DNA from: Dastarcus helophoroides | Taxonomy: Eukaryota; Arthropoda; Insecta; Coleoptera; Bothrideridae | Assembly: GCA_028583605.1 (NCBI GenBank) | Contig: CM053330.1 | Location: forward strand, 31,359,619-31,423,618 | Direction of reading: 5' to 3' | DNA: 64,000 bases | Shown here: positions 43,560 to 56,130 of the stretch, one piece after another | Layout: the number at the start of each line of letters is the position of its first letter | Position numbering within the stretch: the first letter of the stretch is position 1 | Made by a program: the position numbers and the translations under genes | Notes under the pieces: generated by a model | Told to the model about the DNA's origin: nothing | Database searches by the model: none | What the model saw: only the letters and a program-made list of their open reading frames with translations

Positions 43560-46500
43560 TTTTTTAATATCTTGAAATTTGTTGTCACAGTTTTAAGTTT
43601 TCACTTTTGTCGGCAGTCCCCATAACCGCCCAAATTTTATCAATATTTTGGAATTTTTCGAAATTTTTATTTTATTATAAATTTTGAATTTCCCTGAAAA
43701 ATTCTGATTTTTTGAAAATCTTAGTTTTAAAAAAATGTCAACTTTCGATTCTCCAATTTTTGACCTTTTGAAGTTTCCAGTTTTTTTAGATCCTCCTTTT
43801 TCTTTAAATGTTGCCCTTTTGGATATTTTAACTTTTTTCAAAATTTTGACCTTTAAAAATCTTGATTTTTCAAATGTTCACTTTTTAAAAGGAATTTGAT
43901 TTTTTTTCAGTTTTCACCTTATTTGAAAGATTTGACTTTTTTTGCAAATTAAAATTTTTTTAAAGTTTCTTTTTTTTGAATATTGTCACCATTTTTAAAA
44001 ATGTTAAATATTTTTTCAAAATTCCTACCTTTTTTGAAAAATGTCACAGTTTCTAAATATTTCTATTTATTTGAAATTTTCGATATTTTCGTTATATCAA
44101 CTTTTTCGAAATATTAAATTTTTTTTCGAAATTTTATCCTTTCGAATATTTAGACGTTTTTTTTTGTGATTTGACATTTTTGAAATTCTATTTTTTTATT
44201 AAATTCTGACTTTTCGAGTCGGCTCGATTTTTTTTGAAAAAGTTTTTGACTTTTATTGATAAATTCAAAGTTTGCAGTTTCCAATTTCTACATATTTTTT
44301 TAAATATGCCTTTTTCTCAAATTTTAGCCTTATTTTAAAAATTTTAATCTTCGATTTCAACTTCTGAAAATTTTAACTTTTTTCAAAATGTTTACCTTTT
44401 CTCAAATTTTTAATTGTTGAAAAACTTTACTTTGGAAAATTTCGATCTTATCAAAAAGTTTTACATCCACTTTTTGCATACTTTTATAAAAACTTGTACG
44501 AAATGTCGACTTTGAAAATTTCGATTCTAAAATTTTTGACCCTTTGAAGTTTCCACTTTTTCTAGATTCTACTTTTCTTGAAAATGCTGCCCTTTTAAAC
44601 ATTTTTACTTTTTTCAAAATTTTGACCTTTACAAATTATGATTTTTCAAAATGTTCACTTTTTAAAAAGAATTCGATTTTATTTTCAGTTTTCACCCTAT
44701 TTGAAAAATTTGACTTTTTTTGCAAATTAATTTTTTTTTTAAGTTTCAACCTTTCTAAATATTGTCACTTTTTTTAAAAAGATTAAATCTTTTCTAAAAA
44801 GATTAAATCTTTTTTCAAAATTTCTACCTTTTTTGAATAATGTCGCCTTTTTTGAAGATGTCTATTTATTTGAAATTTTCGATAGTTTCGCAATATTCGC
44901 TTTTTCGAAGTTTCAAATTTTTTTTTCAAAATTTTGCCTTTTCGTATATTTAGACAGTCTTTTTGTGATTCAACATTCTTGAAATTCTATTTTTTTATTA
45001 AATTCTAACTTTTCGATTCGGCTCGATTTTTTTGAAAATGTTTGAGACTTCTATTGATAATTTTAAAACTCAGAGCTTCCAGTTTTTCCATATTTTTTTT
45101 AAATATGACTTTTTCCCAAACTTTATACTTATTTTAAAAATTTTGATCCTCGAGTTCAACTTTTGAAAATTTTAATATTTTTTTAAAATGTTTATCTTCT
45201 CTCAAATTTTTAATTGTTGAAAAGCTTTATTTTAGAAAATTTCGAACTTATTGAAAGTTTTTACTTCCATTTTTTTGAATATTTTTCTGCATACTTTTTT
45301 GACAACTTTTACCAAACATTTCTTTATATTTTTTTCAAAAATGTGACTTCTTCAAAAAATTCTTCTTTTTTAAAAATCTAATGAAAGGTGTTTACTTTTT
45401 GTTTCAATTTAGACTCTTTTTTAAAGTTCGAATATTTCAAAATTTTGACCGTTTTCAGGATTTTCAGTCTTTGGAACATTTTAAATTTTATCAGAATTTT
45501 TATTTTCCTAGTTTACTTTTTGGGGGAATTTCGTCTTGGCAGAAATTTTTTATTTTAACGTAATATCTCGAATTTTAAAAATTCGCCATCTTTTTTAGTA
45601 ATTTCCACTTTACTTTTCATCTCGATCGATTTTCTCTTTCAATTTCTACTTTACTTGAAGATTTTGATGTTTGAAAATCCTGCACTTTGGAAACTTTTGA
45701 CCTTATTCAAATGTTTACTTTCTTTGGAATTTTTAATTTTTTTTTAAAATGTATCTTTCAAAAATTAATTTATTTTTAGAAAGTTGTCTTTTTCTCAGTA
45801 TTTTAATTTTTTTTGCAAATTTCAAGTTTTTCTTCAAAATGTCATATTCTTCTTCAAATTTTAATAGTTTTTCTTGATAAGTTTTTGAAATTTTTTATTT
45901 TTTCGAAATGCAGACTTTGAAAATTTTGTTCTTTTTCAGAAGTTTCACTTTTATCAAAAATTTCAACCATTTTTCAAATCTTCGATCGTTTCTGAAAGTT
46001 TCGACTGTTTTTGATTTTTATTTTTTTTTTATTTTCTAAAGTTCGATTTTTGCTCTAAATTTCTAAAAAAAGTTTTTAATGTTTCGGTTATTTTTAAGTT
46101 TGACGCCGTTTCAAAATTCCGTCTTGGTTTCATAATTTTGAAATTTCTTAAATTAGCCACTTTTTTACACTTACTTACCGATTTTTCAACCTTTTGACTA
46201 TTTTGAAGATTTTCAATGTTTTTGAAACTTTCGACCTTTCAAAACTTTGCCTTGTAGAGCCAAAATCATATTCGAAAACTTTAATTTTAGCCTGTAAAAG
46301 AAAACTTATCATATTTCGAAAAAAAATGTAATTTTCCAAAGAATAAGTTAACATGTTGAGTATTTTCTCAAAATTTCTAATTTTTTGGTTTTTGAATTTT
46401 TTCTGAAAAAGCATAAAAGCAATAATCCAGGAACTTTTTTTTAATTTTGTAGTTTTTTTCGAAATTTTATTTTTTAGTGGAAATTTCCAATTTCAATTTG

Positions 46501-46970
46501 CAACATAAAATTGAAAAATATTTTTTGTTACAAAATTTCGATCTTCATCTCAAAATTTTGACTTTTCTGGAAAAATTCAACCAAAAGTCAAAATTCTAAT
46601 AATCTATTAAAATCTGGAACTGTAATATCAAATTAAATATAAACGATATTTTAGAAAAAAGTAGAAATTTCCAACAACAGGTTTTGAAATATATATTTGA
46701 TTAAAATTTCCACTTTTCTGCCGTAATTATTAATCTTAAATTTGTCAATTTTTGAAATTATTAATCTCAAATTTCTTAATTTTCGAAATTTGTTCAAAAA
46801 TTTCTGAAGTTTTAAGGAATTGTTGATTTTTCTTTGAATTTTAAATACAAAATATTGGTTTTCTTCTCAAAATGTTCTTCCTCTTCCTGTTTCAATTTGT
46901 AAATCAAAACTTTTAAATCTGAAATTTAAATTTTTGGAAAAAGCGCAACACATTCAACGTTTATTAATTT
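43560..46970 (-). repeat. T-rich degenerate repeat with a ~780-800-bp direct duplication
   Basis: Background repeat. Segments at about 43730-44400 and 44510-45200 align as diverged direct copies (TTTTGACC..TTGAAGTTTCCA, TTTTCAGTTTTCACC, TCGGCTCGATTTTTTT; offsets 776 to 799). A 20-base tandem doublet with AAAGATTAAATCTTT palindromes sits at about 44775-44815. Confidence 0.7.
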
Positions 46971-47475
46971 TCTTTATTTTTTTAAAACATTTTCGGATTT
47001 TGCATAACCAACTGTGCGCTCATCAAAATCAAATCAACAAATACTGGAACATTTTTTTAAATTAATTTATTTTCTGTAAAAAAATTGGTTTCTAAGAATA
47101 AAAGTGTAACATTTTTTGTTTCATAACCAAAAAAACAACGTTTTTACTCGTTCTAGAGTCAAAAAAAACACTCATAATATCGCCGCCTTCACTGATACTT
47201 TTTGTGAACTAAAAAAAAGGATCGCAGTCACGTATTAAGTATTGAGGTGACGACTGAAGATATAACAGTATTTTAGCGTACTAACCTATATATTTCTTTA
47301 AAATATATAGTACGCAGATTCGAAATATAAAATAATACTACTACTACCCCCATCACATTTTCTCTCCTAGATAAGCCAGCGCTAGCAGCAACACATATTT
47401 TTATTCATGTTTTATTGGCTTTTTCTTCACCAGTTACTCCTTTCACAATTCAAAATTTTCAGTACCCTTCTGTTA
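46971..47475. other. AT-rich sequence with a GCGTACT hairpin
   Basis: At about 47276-47314 GCGTACT..CTATATATTT pairs with AAATATATAGTACGC (one three-base bulge). No gene. Confidence 0.4.
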
Positions 47476-48230
47476 AGGATTGGCAATCTGTTATAGATTA
47501 CCCCAAGCAACGATTGCATTGGATCTTTATTTGTCAATCAAAGTCAATAAAATATTAATAGAAATACCAATACTTTGCAAAGAAGATACAGAGAATAGCA
47601 AACATATATTATATTCTATATTTTTGTATTACAAAACATATTGCAATAAAAGGGAATGTATTTATTTGCTATCCCGGCGCATCCACCATTTATTATGTTT
47701 AGCAATATCTGGACGAGCGTTCTATCCTTGTGCGTAACAAAATGCATTTTAAAAATAAAATAATGAATATTAACCCTAAGAATTTAATTGTAAGCATCTT
47801 AACCTAAAGTTAAGACAAGCAAACGTCTCACGTTTTACATCTTGAATAAATACGGAATAGGGATATCTCGACAGTTTAGATAAAAAGTTAAAGAAAGGAA
47901 GATGTTAATGAAATTTTCTTGAAAGTATTTGAAAAAAAGTACGTGAAACAGTTACAAATTTAATTTTTTTTTCTTGTCTTTGAAAGTTCTTTGGGCCAAT
48001 ATACCTTTATATAGCTGACAAGGCTGCTACAATTTCTAGTGAATGACTTCGGCGGTATCCTTGATTTCAATCAAAACCCTTCAAAATGCCAATGTTACGT
48101 TTCTTTTTTTGACCAAATTGTAGTAAATCAAATAAAATCGAGTAAATCCAGAGAACGTGGGCATTGTATTTAGTAGAAACAAAGTCCGACTCGCCATGAA
48201 AAAAACCCCCGCTAACGAACAAATTCCTTT
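47476..48230. other. AT-rich unique sequence, no gene recognised
   Basis: An 85-codon plus frame at 47480-47737 shows no recognisable motif and is probably chance. Confidence 0.3.
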
Positions 48231-48374
48231 TCAAATTCGTTAGGATGGCGACGCGACAGCTGCATGCGCTAATACGCAAACGAGTCTCTCTCATCTACGC
48301 CACGCTACGTTTGTCGGTGTCAGTGAGCACACAATAGAGCCCTCGCACACTAGATTAACGGGGCGCGCTGTACG

Positions 48375-48382
48375 TGACGTCA
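48375..48382. promoter_or_regulatory. CRE palindrome TGACGTCA
   Basis: Perfect CREB/ATF site, about 150 bases upstream of the putative start in the same island. Confidence 0.5.
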
Positions 48383-48500
48383 GAAAGACGCGTCTAACGC
48401 CCCAATGAATTCACGTGGTATGGGAAGCGACGGCGGTACACAAAGATAAGCTAAGTTGGCGTAACTGCAATCTGGGAGACTACCGATCCAGCTCAAAGGG

Positions 48501-48540
48501 TATATAGAGCGAGGTAGCGCTAAGTGTCCACTCAACCGTG
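48501..48540 (+). promoter_or_regulatory. Candidate TATA/initiator core promoter
   Basis: TATATAGAGC begins at 48501; CACTCAACC supplies an initiator-like TCA with its A at 48534, about 33 bases on, the usual TATA-to-start spacing. The setting is CpG-rich unique DNA. No transcript is known, and the TATA match alone could be chance. Confidence 0.4.
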
Positions 48541-48792
48541 TGTGTGTCTCTCGTTCTCGCTACGCTACTCGTTCGTTCGCCCGCGCTTTTACGCACCGCT
48601 TACGCCTCGCTACGGTCAAATGTGGTTTGACGCTCTTTGCTTTTCTTTACGCTTTGTTTTCCCTTTCAGTCCGGGATTCTCTTTGTAAATTCCCTTTCTC
48701 AATTTGTCGATAATTTTGATCCGTTATAAGCTCGGGGTTTGCCTTCGGGGGCAACTTCGATTCTATTAAAATCAACCAGTAATATCGATCCA

Positions 48793-49066
48793 ATGTTCTG
48801 TAATGAAACAATCGAAAGTGCTAAAGTTGAAAATATTTACAACCAACAACCGTGGCCCGGTATCCTTGACCATCCTCAGTATCGTATAATACGAGTCAGT
48901 CAATGGGATTAATTTCTCTTAAGTACTTAGGTGGCTAACTAACAGTTATAAGTTAGAAATGTTTACAGCGGTTGACGATGATCAAGGAAAGCCGAAATCG
49001 GTCTATCGTTATTGTTTTAAATCTTTTCAAACTAGCACGTTCAAATGTTTCATTACAGAACCCTTA
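48793..49066. mobile_element. Second fold-back family with CTGAnGAT core
   Basis: Left arm 48793-48882 and right arm 48958-49066 are diverged inverted repeats (shared GTTCTGTAATGAAACA, GTGCTA, ATCCTTGA/TCAAGGA). Read on the minus strand, the left arm gives CTGAGGA-T-GGTC-loop-GGCC then ACGG, the layout of the first family's core with different stem bases and a probable loss of GAA from GAAACGG; the right arm keeps GCCGAAAT. A 75-base spacer separates the arms. Confidence 0.6.
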
Positions 49067-49138
49067 ATTGACATGAAATTTCGAAAAAAGTTGTTTTCAA
49101 AAGTAAAGTCAAAAATTTTTATAAATAGTCAAACTTGT

Positions 49139-49320
49139 ATGCAGAGCTGGACAAATTACTTTTAAAAAGGAATCATTACATTACCCATTACTTTTTCGGA
49201 AAAAGGAATGAAATTACTTCGAATTACATTACCATTGGTTAAAAAGTAATTCAATTACCCATTACTTAGAAAAAGGATTTAATTACAAATTTTACAATGT
49301 AACATATAATGTATAAAATT
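49139..49320. repeat. ATTAC-rich transposon-end-like repeat
   Basis: GCAGAGCTGGACAAATTACTTT followed by repeated CATTACCCATTACTTTTT and AGTAATTCAATTACC. This resembles the subterminal repeats of some DNA transposons, but no partner end is present nearby. Confidence 0.4.
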
Positions 49321-49743
49321 CATTTTTTATTTAGTAATATAAAATAAAGTATCAACTAAAGGACACATACACAATGTAATGTCAACTTTAGTGCCATAAA
49401 TGTTATGATTTATATTACAGGAAAGAGGCTAAATAATAGTCTAGAAAAAAAGAATTCATAAAGTTCATTTTAACGAATAAAAAAAAAATACTAAAAATCA
49501 ATTTCGACTTGTTTTTCAAAATTTAGATATTGTAATTTCGACTTTTTTGAAAAGTCTGAGTTCAAAATTATGACATTTTTTGAACATTTCAATTTTTTTT
49601 AATTTCGTCCTTTTTCTAATTTTATTCAAAATCACTTTTTATTATTTCGACTTTCTTTGAAATTGTATACTTTTTCGAAAATACTGACTTCTATTAAAAA
49701 TTCCGACTATATTTCAAAATATTGACCTAAAAACCACTGACCG
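49321..49743 (-). repeat. AT-rich DNA, T-rich repeat from 49490
   Basis: No gene. Confidence 0.5.
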
Positions 49744-49882
49744 TTTCTCTCTAAAGATGACAGCTTCGCTGTCGAAATGCTTTAGAGCAACCTTTGTTGT
49801 GTTTTTTAATCTTTCTTGGTTTGAGGGGACAAGTTCTGTATTTCAATTTTTTAAGATAACCAAGGACCAGTCCGTTCCACCA
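49744..49882 (+). mobile_element. Hammerhead-core retroelement, copy E
   Basis: Single right arm from TTCTCTCTAAAGATGACAGC to the full 3' terminus GGACCAGTCCGTTCCACCA. Stem II is perfect (GACAGC-TTC-GCTGTC), but the core is CTAAAGA and stem III reads ATGCTTT. Confidence 0.75.
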
Positions 49883-52654
49883 AGAATATTGATCTTTTGA
49901 AAATTCCTACTGTTTTTGGAGACCTCGATTGTTATTGCAGAATTGCACTTTTTAATTTATTAACTCTCTATCTTGAAGATTTCGATTTTTTTTTTTCGAT
50001 ATTTTAAGATATCCTCCTTTACCGTAATTTCGAGTTTTCACATATGTTTGAAAACCTCCGCTGCCAAAATTTTGGCTTTCCCCTCGAAATTTTAACTTAA
50101 TTTTGAACATTTTGACCTTTTTTCGCTTTTTTCGAAAGTTCAACTTTTTTTAAAAATTGCGTTATTTTCAAAATTTGGATTAATTTTTGAATATATTAAC
50201 TTTATCTTGAACATTTGAAATTTGTGAAAAAATCCGACTTTTTAAATTTTTGTCTTTGTTTAATTTCCCTTCTTATCGAAAATTTCACGTTTATTTAATT
50301 TCCCTTTTTATCGAAAATTTATAACTTTGCTAAAATTTTCCTAAGTTTGACAATTTTAAAAGAATTACATATTTTTAAAAATTTGAATATTTTGAAGTAT
50401 TTCGAGTTTTTCTTAAGATTTATGTACTTTCTAAAAATGACATTTTTGAAAAATCTTACTTTGATTTTTATTCAAAATTTTCTACATATCTTGAAAATTT
50501 CGAATTTCAAATTTTCCATTTTTTAAACGTCCACATTTTCCAAAATTTGACTTATTTTGAAAATTTCAACTCTTTCGCAATTTCGCCTTTTTTCCAAAAT
50601 GTCTATTTTTCCAAAACTTCAACTTTTTGTGGAAATTTAAACTGTTTGTTAATTATTAATTATTAATAATTAATTATTAATAATTATTATACTAAATTTT
50701 GACAGGAAATTTCGAAGTTTGCTCAAAATTTCGACTCTTTCAAAATTATCTTTTCTTTTTGGTGATTCTATTACTGTGAAGTTTTATTTTTAAACCTCGA
50801 TCCTATTCCAAAATTTGTCCTTTTTTTCTGAAAATTTCTACCTTTGTTCAAAAATTTGTATCTTTCTCAAAGTTCTACTTATCTAATTTTTACTTTATTT
50901 CAGAAATGTCGACTTTAATGTAAATTTGACTCCTTTAAAAATTGTATCAAAAATGTCGGCTTTTCTTTATTTTTTTTAGAATGTACACCGTTTTCTAAAA
51001 ATTTCGACCTTTTATCATCAAGATTTAGATTTTTGCTCGAATATTTGATTTCCGAAGAATTCCAAATTTTTTTGAAAATTTCGACTTTTTTTGAAAATTT
51101 CGACTTTTTTGAAAATTTAGACTTTTTTCCCGAAACTTTAACATTCTTCGAATTTTGGAATTTTTATGAATTTGGATTTTTGCCTTTCGCTGAAAACTTT
51201 AAAAAATCTGACGATTTAAGCTGAGTATTTAAAGCTGGCATTTTAAAAAGGAGCATTTGCAATTTTAAGCTAAAAAGTTTTGAAAAAAAGTCGGAATTCA
51301 AAAAAATTTTCGAGTTCAAAATTGAACCATCGAATTTGATGAAAAAAAGAACGTTGAAAATTGAAATTTGTACAATTTCTTTTTAATTGACACTGATGTA
51401 ATACGTAGTGTATTGGATAGACAAAAAGATATGCTGTCAATTTATACAACATTTTCCTATCTTAGTAAAAACTTGGTCATTTTTTCTTAAAATTTCCAGC
51501 TTTTTTTCTGAAAATTTTAACTTTTTGAAAATCTTAACCTTTTTTAAAATTTCGATTTTTTTTGAAATTTCTTCTTTATTTTTTAAATCCGACTTCTAAT
51601 TAGTAGTTTAGCTTCGACATTTCAAAAATAATTCATTTTTTTAAGTTTTGACTTTTTCTCGAAATTCCAATTTACGGTGTTGGAAATTTCTATTTTAAAA
51701 ATAAACTTTTAAAGAGATTTTTAAAAAAGGTAAACTTATGAAAATTATGATTTTATGAAAATTTTTCAACTTTTTGTTCAAAAATTTCGGCTCTCCCGAA
51801 ATTTAATAAGTTTGATTATTTCTCAAAATTTCCAATTTTATGTTAAAATTTCGACTTTTTTGTGAATATTGACTTTTTTTGAAAAATTCAGCTTTTTTGA
51901 AAATTTTCACTCAAAAAATTACAAAAGTAACTTTTTTTTTGAAAATTTCGAATTTTGACTATTTTAAAAATTTAGACTTTTTTGCCAATTCAGGTAACAG
52001 AATTGAGAATTTTTTCAAAATTTAGTATTCTTCTTAAAATTCTGACTAAAAGTTTGTAACTATTTCAAAATATATTCTTTTATTTTTAATTTTCGACTTT
52101 TCTCCAAATACGACATTTTGTAAATCAAAACTTTTTTTCAAAAATTACTTTTTGTTGAAAATTTGAACCATTTATTCGAAAAATTCAAGATGTTTCAAAA
52201 TATCAACTTTTTCTTAAAAATAGACAAAAATGCATGTTTTTGAAATCTTTTCAATGACTTTTTTGAAAGCTAAGACCTAAAAATTGAAACTATCCAAAAT
52301 GTCCGCTTCTTTTTAAAACTCTGGCCGAAATTATTGCCAAAATTAACATTGTTTAAAATAGTTTAACTTTTTTTAGAAAATTGCACCTTTGTTCATAATT
52401 TTTTACTTATGTTGATAATTTTTACTTTTATAAAAATATATTTTATCAAAATCTGGTTCTTTTCGTGATGTTTTGACCACTTTTTAAACAAATCTAACTT
52501 TTTCTAAAATTTAACTTTTTCTGGAATTTCGAATTGTTTCTGAAAATATTGGCCCAATTTGACGAAAATTGGGCTTTTTTTTCGAAAAATTCGACTTTTT
52601 TTCAAAATTCGACTTTTTCTCAAAATTTTCTTTCCAAATTTTAAATTGTTCTTG
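49883..52654 (-). repeat. T-rich degenerate repeat
   Basis: Background repeat; a palindromic TAATTATTAATTATTAAT stretch lies at 50646-50692. No gene. Confidence 0.75.
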
Positions 52655-52668
52655 AAATTTAGGTTTCT

Positions 52669-52797
52669 CTCTGAAGATGATAGCTTGGCTGTCGGAACGC
52701 CTTAGAGAAACCTTTGTTGTGTTTTTTAACCTTTCTTGGTTTCAGGGGACAAGATTTGTGTATTAATTTTTGAAGATAACCAAGGACCCCATCCACC
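52669..52797 (+). mobile_element. Hammerhead-core retroelement, copy F
   Basis: Single right arm from CTCTGAAGATGATAGC to a worn 3' terminus (GGACCCCATCCACC). AAATTTAGGTTTCT (52655-52668) and AAAATTAGATTTCT (52798-52811) may be a diverged 14-base target duplication. Core GGAA replaces GAAA; stem II GATAGC/GCTGTC keeps pairing through one U.G. Confidence 0.65.
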
Positions 52798-52811
52798 AAA
52801 ATTAGATTTCT

Positions 52812-53990
52812 TTGTAATTTTTAACTTTTTTAGAAAATTCCACGTTAAAATTTTTTTGTAATATTCGATATTTTTAAATTTTGATTTGTTACTGAAAACT
52901 GCGACTTTTTTTGAAAATTTAGACATTTTAACATATTAACTTTAGAAAACTCCTTTTTTTTTAACTTTTTCTCATAACGTCGACTTTTTTGATTGAACAT
53001 TTCAATTTTTATTCTTCATGGTGAACCCTTATTGACCGGAAATACTATGTTTATTAATTTTATTTAACATTTCTTCGGCTCAGTTTGGAAATATTTAAAT
53101 TTTTATTGTTTGTTGATAAACTGGGCCGAAGAAATATTAAATAAAATTAATAAACATTTCAATTTTTCTTAAGATTTTGACCTATTAAAAATTTTGAGTG
53201 TATCCCAAAATTTTTAATCATATTGAAAAGATCTTTTCTGAAATATTGACTTAAAAATTTCGAGTTTTTTGATAAGATAATTTGGACTTTTTTTGAAAAA
53301 TATCCATTCTTCGAAATTTCAACTTTTGCTTAAATTTTCCTCCTTATATTGTTTACAATTATCTACTTTAAAAAAAATGACTTGAAAATTTGGACTTTTC
53401 AAGATGGTGACTTGAAAGTTTCGACGTTTTTTGGATTTATTTTAAAATTTTCAATTTTCTCAAAAATTTTGACTTTCGGAATATCGACTTTCCGAGTTTT
53501 TAAAATTTGAACTTTTTTGAAAATTTCGATTTTTGCGAAAAATAAATTTTTATTTTCATAAAATATAGATTTTCTTTGAACCTTGAAGTTTGAAAGAAAA
53601 TCCAAGAAAAAAATATATTCTTGCTCAAGTTCGACTTTGTGATTAAAATGATTTTTGTAATTTTTGGTTTAATCTTGACGTTTTTGTTTTCTTCTAATTT
53701 AGGATTTAAATTCGAATTTCTGAGTAGTGATCCAAATATAAAGAAAAAAATTTAAAAAATAAAATAGTGCAAAAACCAAACTAAACACTACAAAAATAAT
53801 ATTTAAAGTTTAAATTGAAATTTGAAAATCTGGATTTCTTTAAAATAAATTTGGACAAACATGTGAATGTAGCCTTAAAATTTTCAATTTTTTCTGACAT
53901 TTCACCTTATCGAAATTTTTGTTTTGAAATTCTGAATTTAAATCGACTAATCGAAACACGATAAAAAGAAATGTTTCTTTTTGAATGCTA
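52812..53990 (-). repeat. T-rich degenerate repeat with a 39-bp-arm inverted repeat
   Basis: Arms at 53049-53087 and 53118-53156 pair almost perfectly (TGTTTATTAATTTTATTTAA, TTTCTTCGGC) around a 30-base spacer. The rest is background repeat. Confidence 0.7.
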
Positions 53991-54540
53991 ATGCTAATAA
54001 ATTCAAAATGTAATCAGTTGAAAGTAAAATTGTAATTAAAAGGGTTTCCGGTCAGCTTCCCTATTCATAAAAGTCATGACACGCCTCTGCTAAAAATACA
54101 TTAGAGTCATTTCACTCAAAAATTATTTACCAGGCTAAATTAAAAACTGAAAATTCAGTTCCTAAATAAAGAAGGCAATCTTTTTTTGTCCGCCACTAAA
54201 TATATGTAGTACATATTTTCCTACTTCAAATTGTGGTAACAATCGTCTAGTAGCTCATTGGACAAAAATTTTAACCGTGGAATTTACATTTTCAAAAAAT
54301 AATGACCTTTAATTTAGACAACATTTTATTTTAGGGCTAAAATTTAAACTTTTTCTTATCGAATGCAATAAAACTATGCCGAAATATGCCAAGTTGTTAG
54401 AAATATGCCAACATTACAAAAATATGCAAAACATGCATGCATATGCAAAATGCATAAAATCCGCTCTCTAGTAATTATATATATATATACAGGTTTTCAT
54501 TATTTTATTTTTTCGACCTTTACGTATTAATGTATCTGCA
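53991..54540. other. AT-rich unique sequence with AATATGC repeats
   Basis: At 54370-54450 AAATATGC/GCATAT motifs recur around GCATGCATATGC; a TATA run sits at 54477-54490. Possibly an old DNA-transposon end. No gene. Confidence 0.35.
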
Positions 54541-55150
54541 GATATGCCATTCAATATTTCATACGCAACGGTGCGAATAGTAAATCACGGTAGCCATGGG
54601 GAAGGATTGACTGATATAGTCGATTTAATCCTCCGTTAAGTGATTGGACGGTGTGCATAATCTGCAAGTTAGTTAAGCTCTATTTACGTGAGAGCCGGCT
54701 AAATATTCCGAGCGTCTGTTTGCCCATTCAGACATTGAGTTTCTGCTGGCTGAGGAGAGACGTTTTGAGCTTGAACGACCCCAATGCACATATCCAAGCG
54801 GAGAGAGCACACTCGCCTCCATTGCGATTGCGATAATCCCGCTTTGCGTCGGGCTGCAAACACAATAAACGCCGGCCTAACTCGATAGGGCATTGACGGG
54901 GTGCATATTCGGTCGGAAATATAATTACCCATGCATCAGTGGCGTTTGTTGTGTGCGGGAAACCAAACTCCATTTCGCCGTTTGCCAGCGGACACTCACC
55001 GAACTAATGAAAGTTTTTGTTTTGAGCACTTTATGACGAGAAGCACTAGAAAGCGATTGTTCCGTTGTTGGAACTCAATCAGAACTTCGGTTGCCCAAAC
55101 GCATTTCCATCCTAAAATAAATCCCATAAACCAGGACAAAAATTAGCTTC
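54541..55150. other. CpG-containing unique island
   Basis: CpG-rich at 54690-55090; overlapping 61-81-codon frames on both strands, none recognisable. Candidate regulatory island. Confidence 0.4.
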
Positions 55151-55249
55151 AAAGCAAAAAGATTAGGCACGGGGATCACTACTTGAGAATGCTCTAGCTA
55201 GAGATCAATTTAGTCTAATGAATGCAAAGATTGATATACAAGTCATGGC

Positions 55250-55425
55250 GTTAGAATATCTATTGTTGTTTTTTTTTAATCTTTCTTGATTTTAGGGGAC
55301 ATTTCGATGAAATTTTGGTTTTAGCCACCATACCATACTAATGGGGCCAAGAAAGGCCGAAACTACTTATTGGTTAGAAACCAATTTTTTGTAGCAGGTT
55401 CGATTGTTTCATTGCAGAATACGTA
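55250..55425 (+). mobile_element. Decayed fold-back arms of both hammerhead-like families
   Basis: 55250-55302 resembles the first family's arm (GCGTTAGA..TATTGTTGT, TTTAATCTTTCTTG, AGGGGAC). 55340-55425 resembles the second family's right arm (CCAAGAAAGGCCGAAAC, TTCGATTGTTTCATTGCAGAA). Confidence 0.5.
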
Positions 55426-55860
55426 ACTGCCATTCTTTGGCAAGAATAACATACCTAAAGCCCAAGAACAGTTGTATTTAATGGATGTTGCAACGGTAAT
55501 AATAGAAGTTACTTCGATCTAGTGATCTTTGTGGATTTAGTTACACCACACCTAACCTGGTCGTAGTTTTAAAAAAAGGATTTAATTTATAAAAGAATGA
55601 TCCCTAGTGCCATTTTTTAACCAATAATCATCGTATACGTGGAAAAAATGTAGTAACAAGGGGATTTCATTTTTGCACCAACAGTATAAACTCGTTAAAA
55701 TTTGAATTATGGGGCGGTTTCTCGAAAAGATCACTCGAAAGCCCGTCTCGGTTCTGTATGCTCCAGCAATAAATTCGTCATCATATTTCCACCAACGAAA
55801 GGATAAAAATAAATCAGGACGCGAAACAAGCAAACACATAAACGTGATTTAGTGTAAAGC
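55426..55860. other. Unique sequence, no gene recognised
   Basis: The 85-codon minus frame at 55582-55839 has a mixed composition but no known motif. Confidence 0.3.
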
Positions 55861-56130
55861 CTGTGGAGAAGAGCGGTCTAGTAAAGGAAATCAGTGCAGA
55901 GATTCAGCCACCCCATTTCATCCGTGTTGTTCAGAATTTCTCGATTACGTCTCTCGTTATGAAGACAAAAGCCGGCGCTGGTGGCGGCTGACAAGGGGAT
56001 CAAGGCAGGCTCTCTCTCCCAGCCGCCTGTGCAAATTCGTTTCAGGAAACTGACGCCCGCTATTACTATTCGGTATTCGCGATCGCTTTCCGTCCTTTTC
56101 CCGTTGCCGATGTCTCTTCTCTTGGAATAT
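55861..56130. other. CpG-containing unique island
   Basis: GC-rich with no ORF of note. Confidence 0.35.

Larger units (their letters stand above)
48231..48790. other. CpG-containing unique island with promoter-like elements
   Basis: Highly CpG-rich at 48240-48620. Contains a CRE, a TATA box and initiator-like site and, downstream, a polypyrimidine stretch ending CCCTTTCAG at about 48669, like a 3' splice site. No long ORF, so any transcript would start with a non-coding first exon. Confidence 0.4.
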
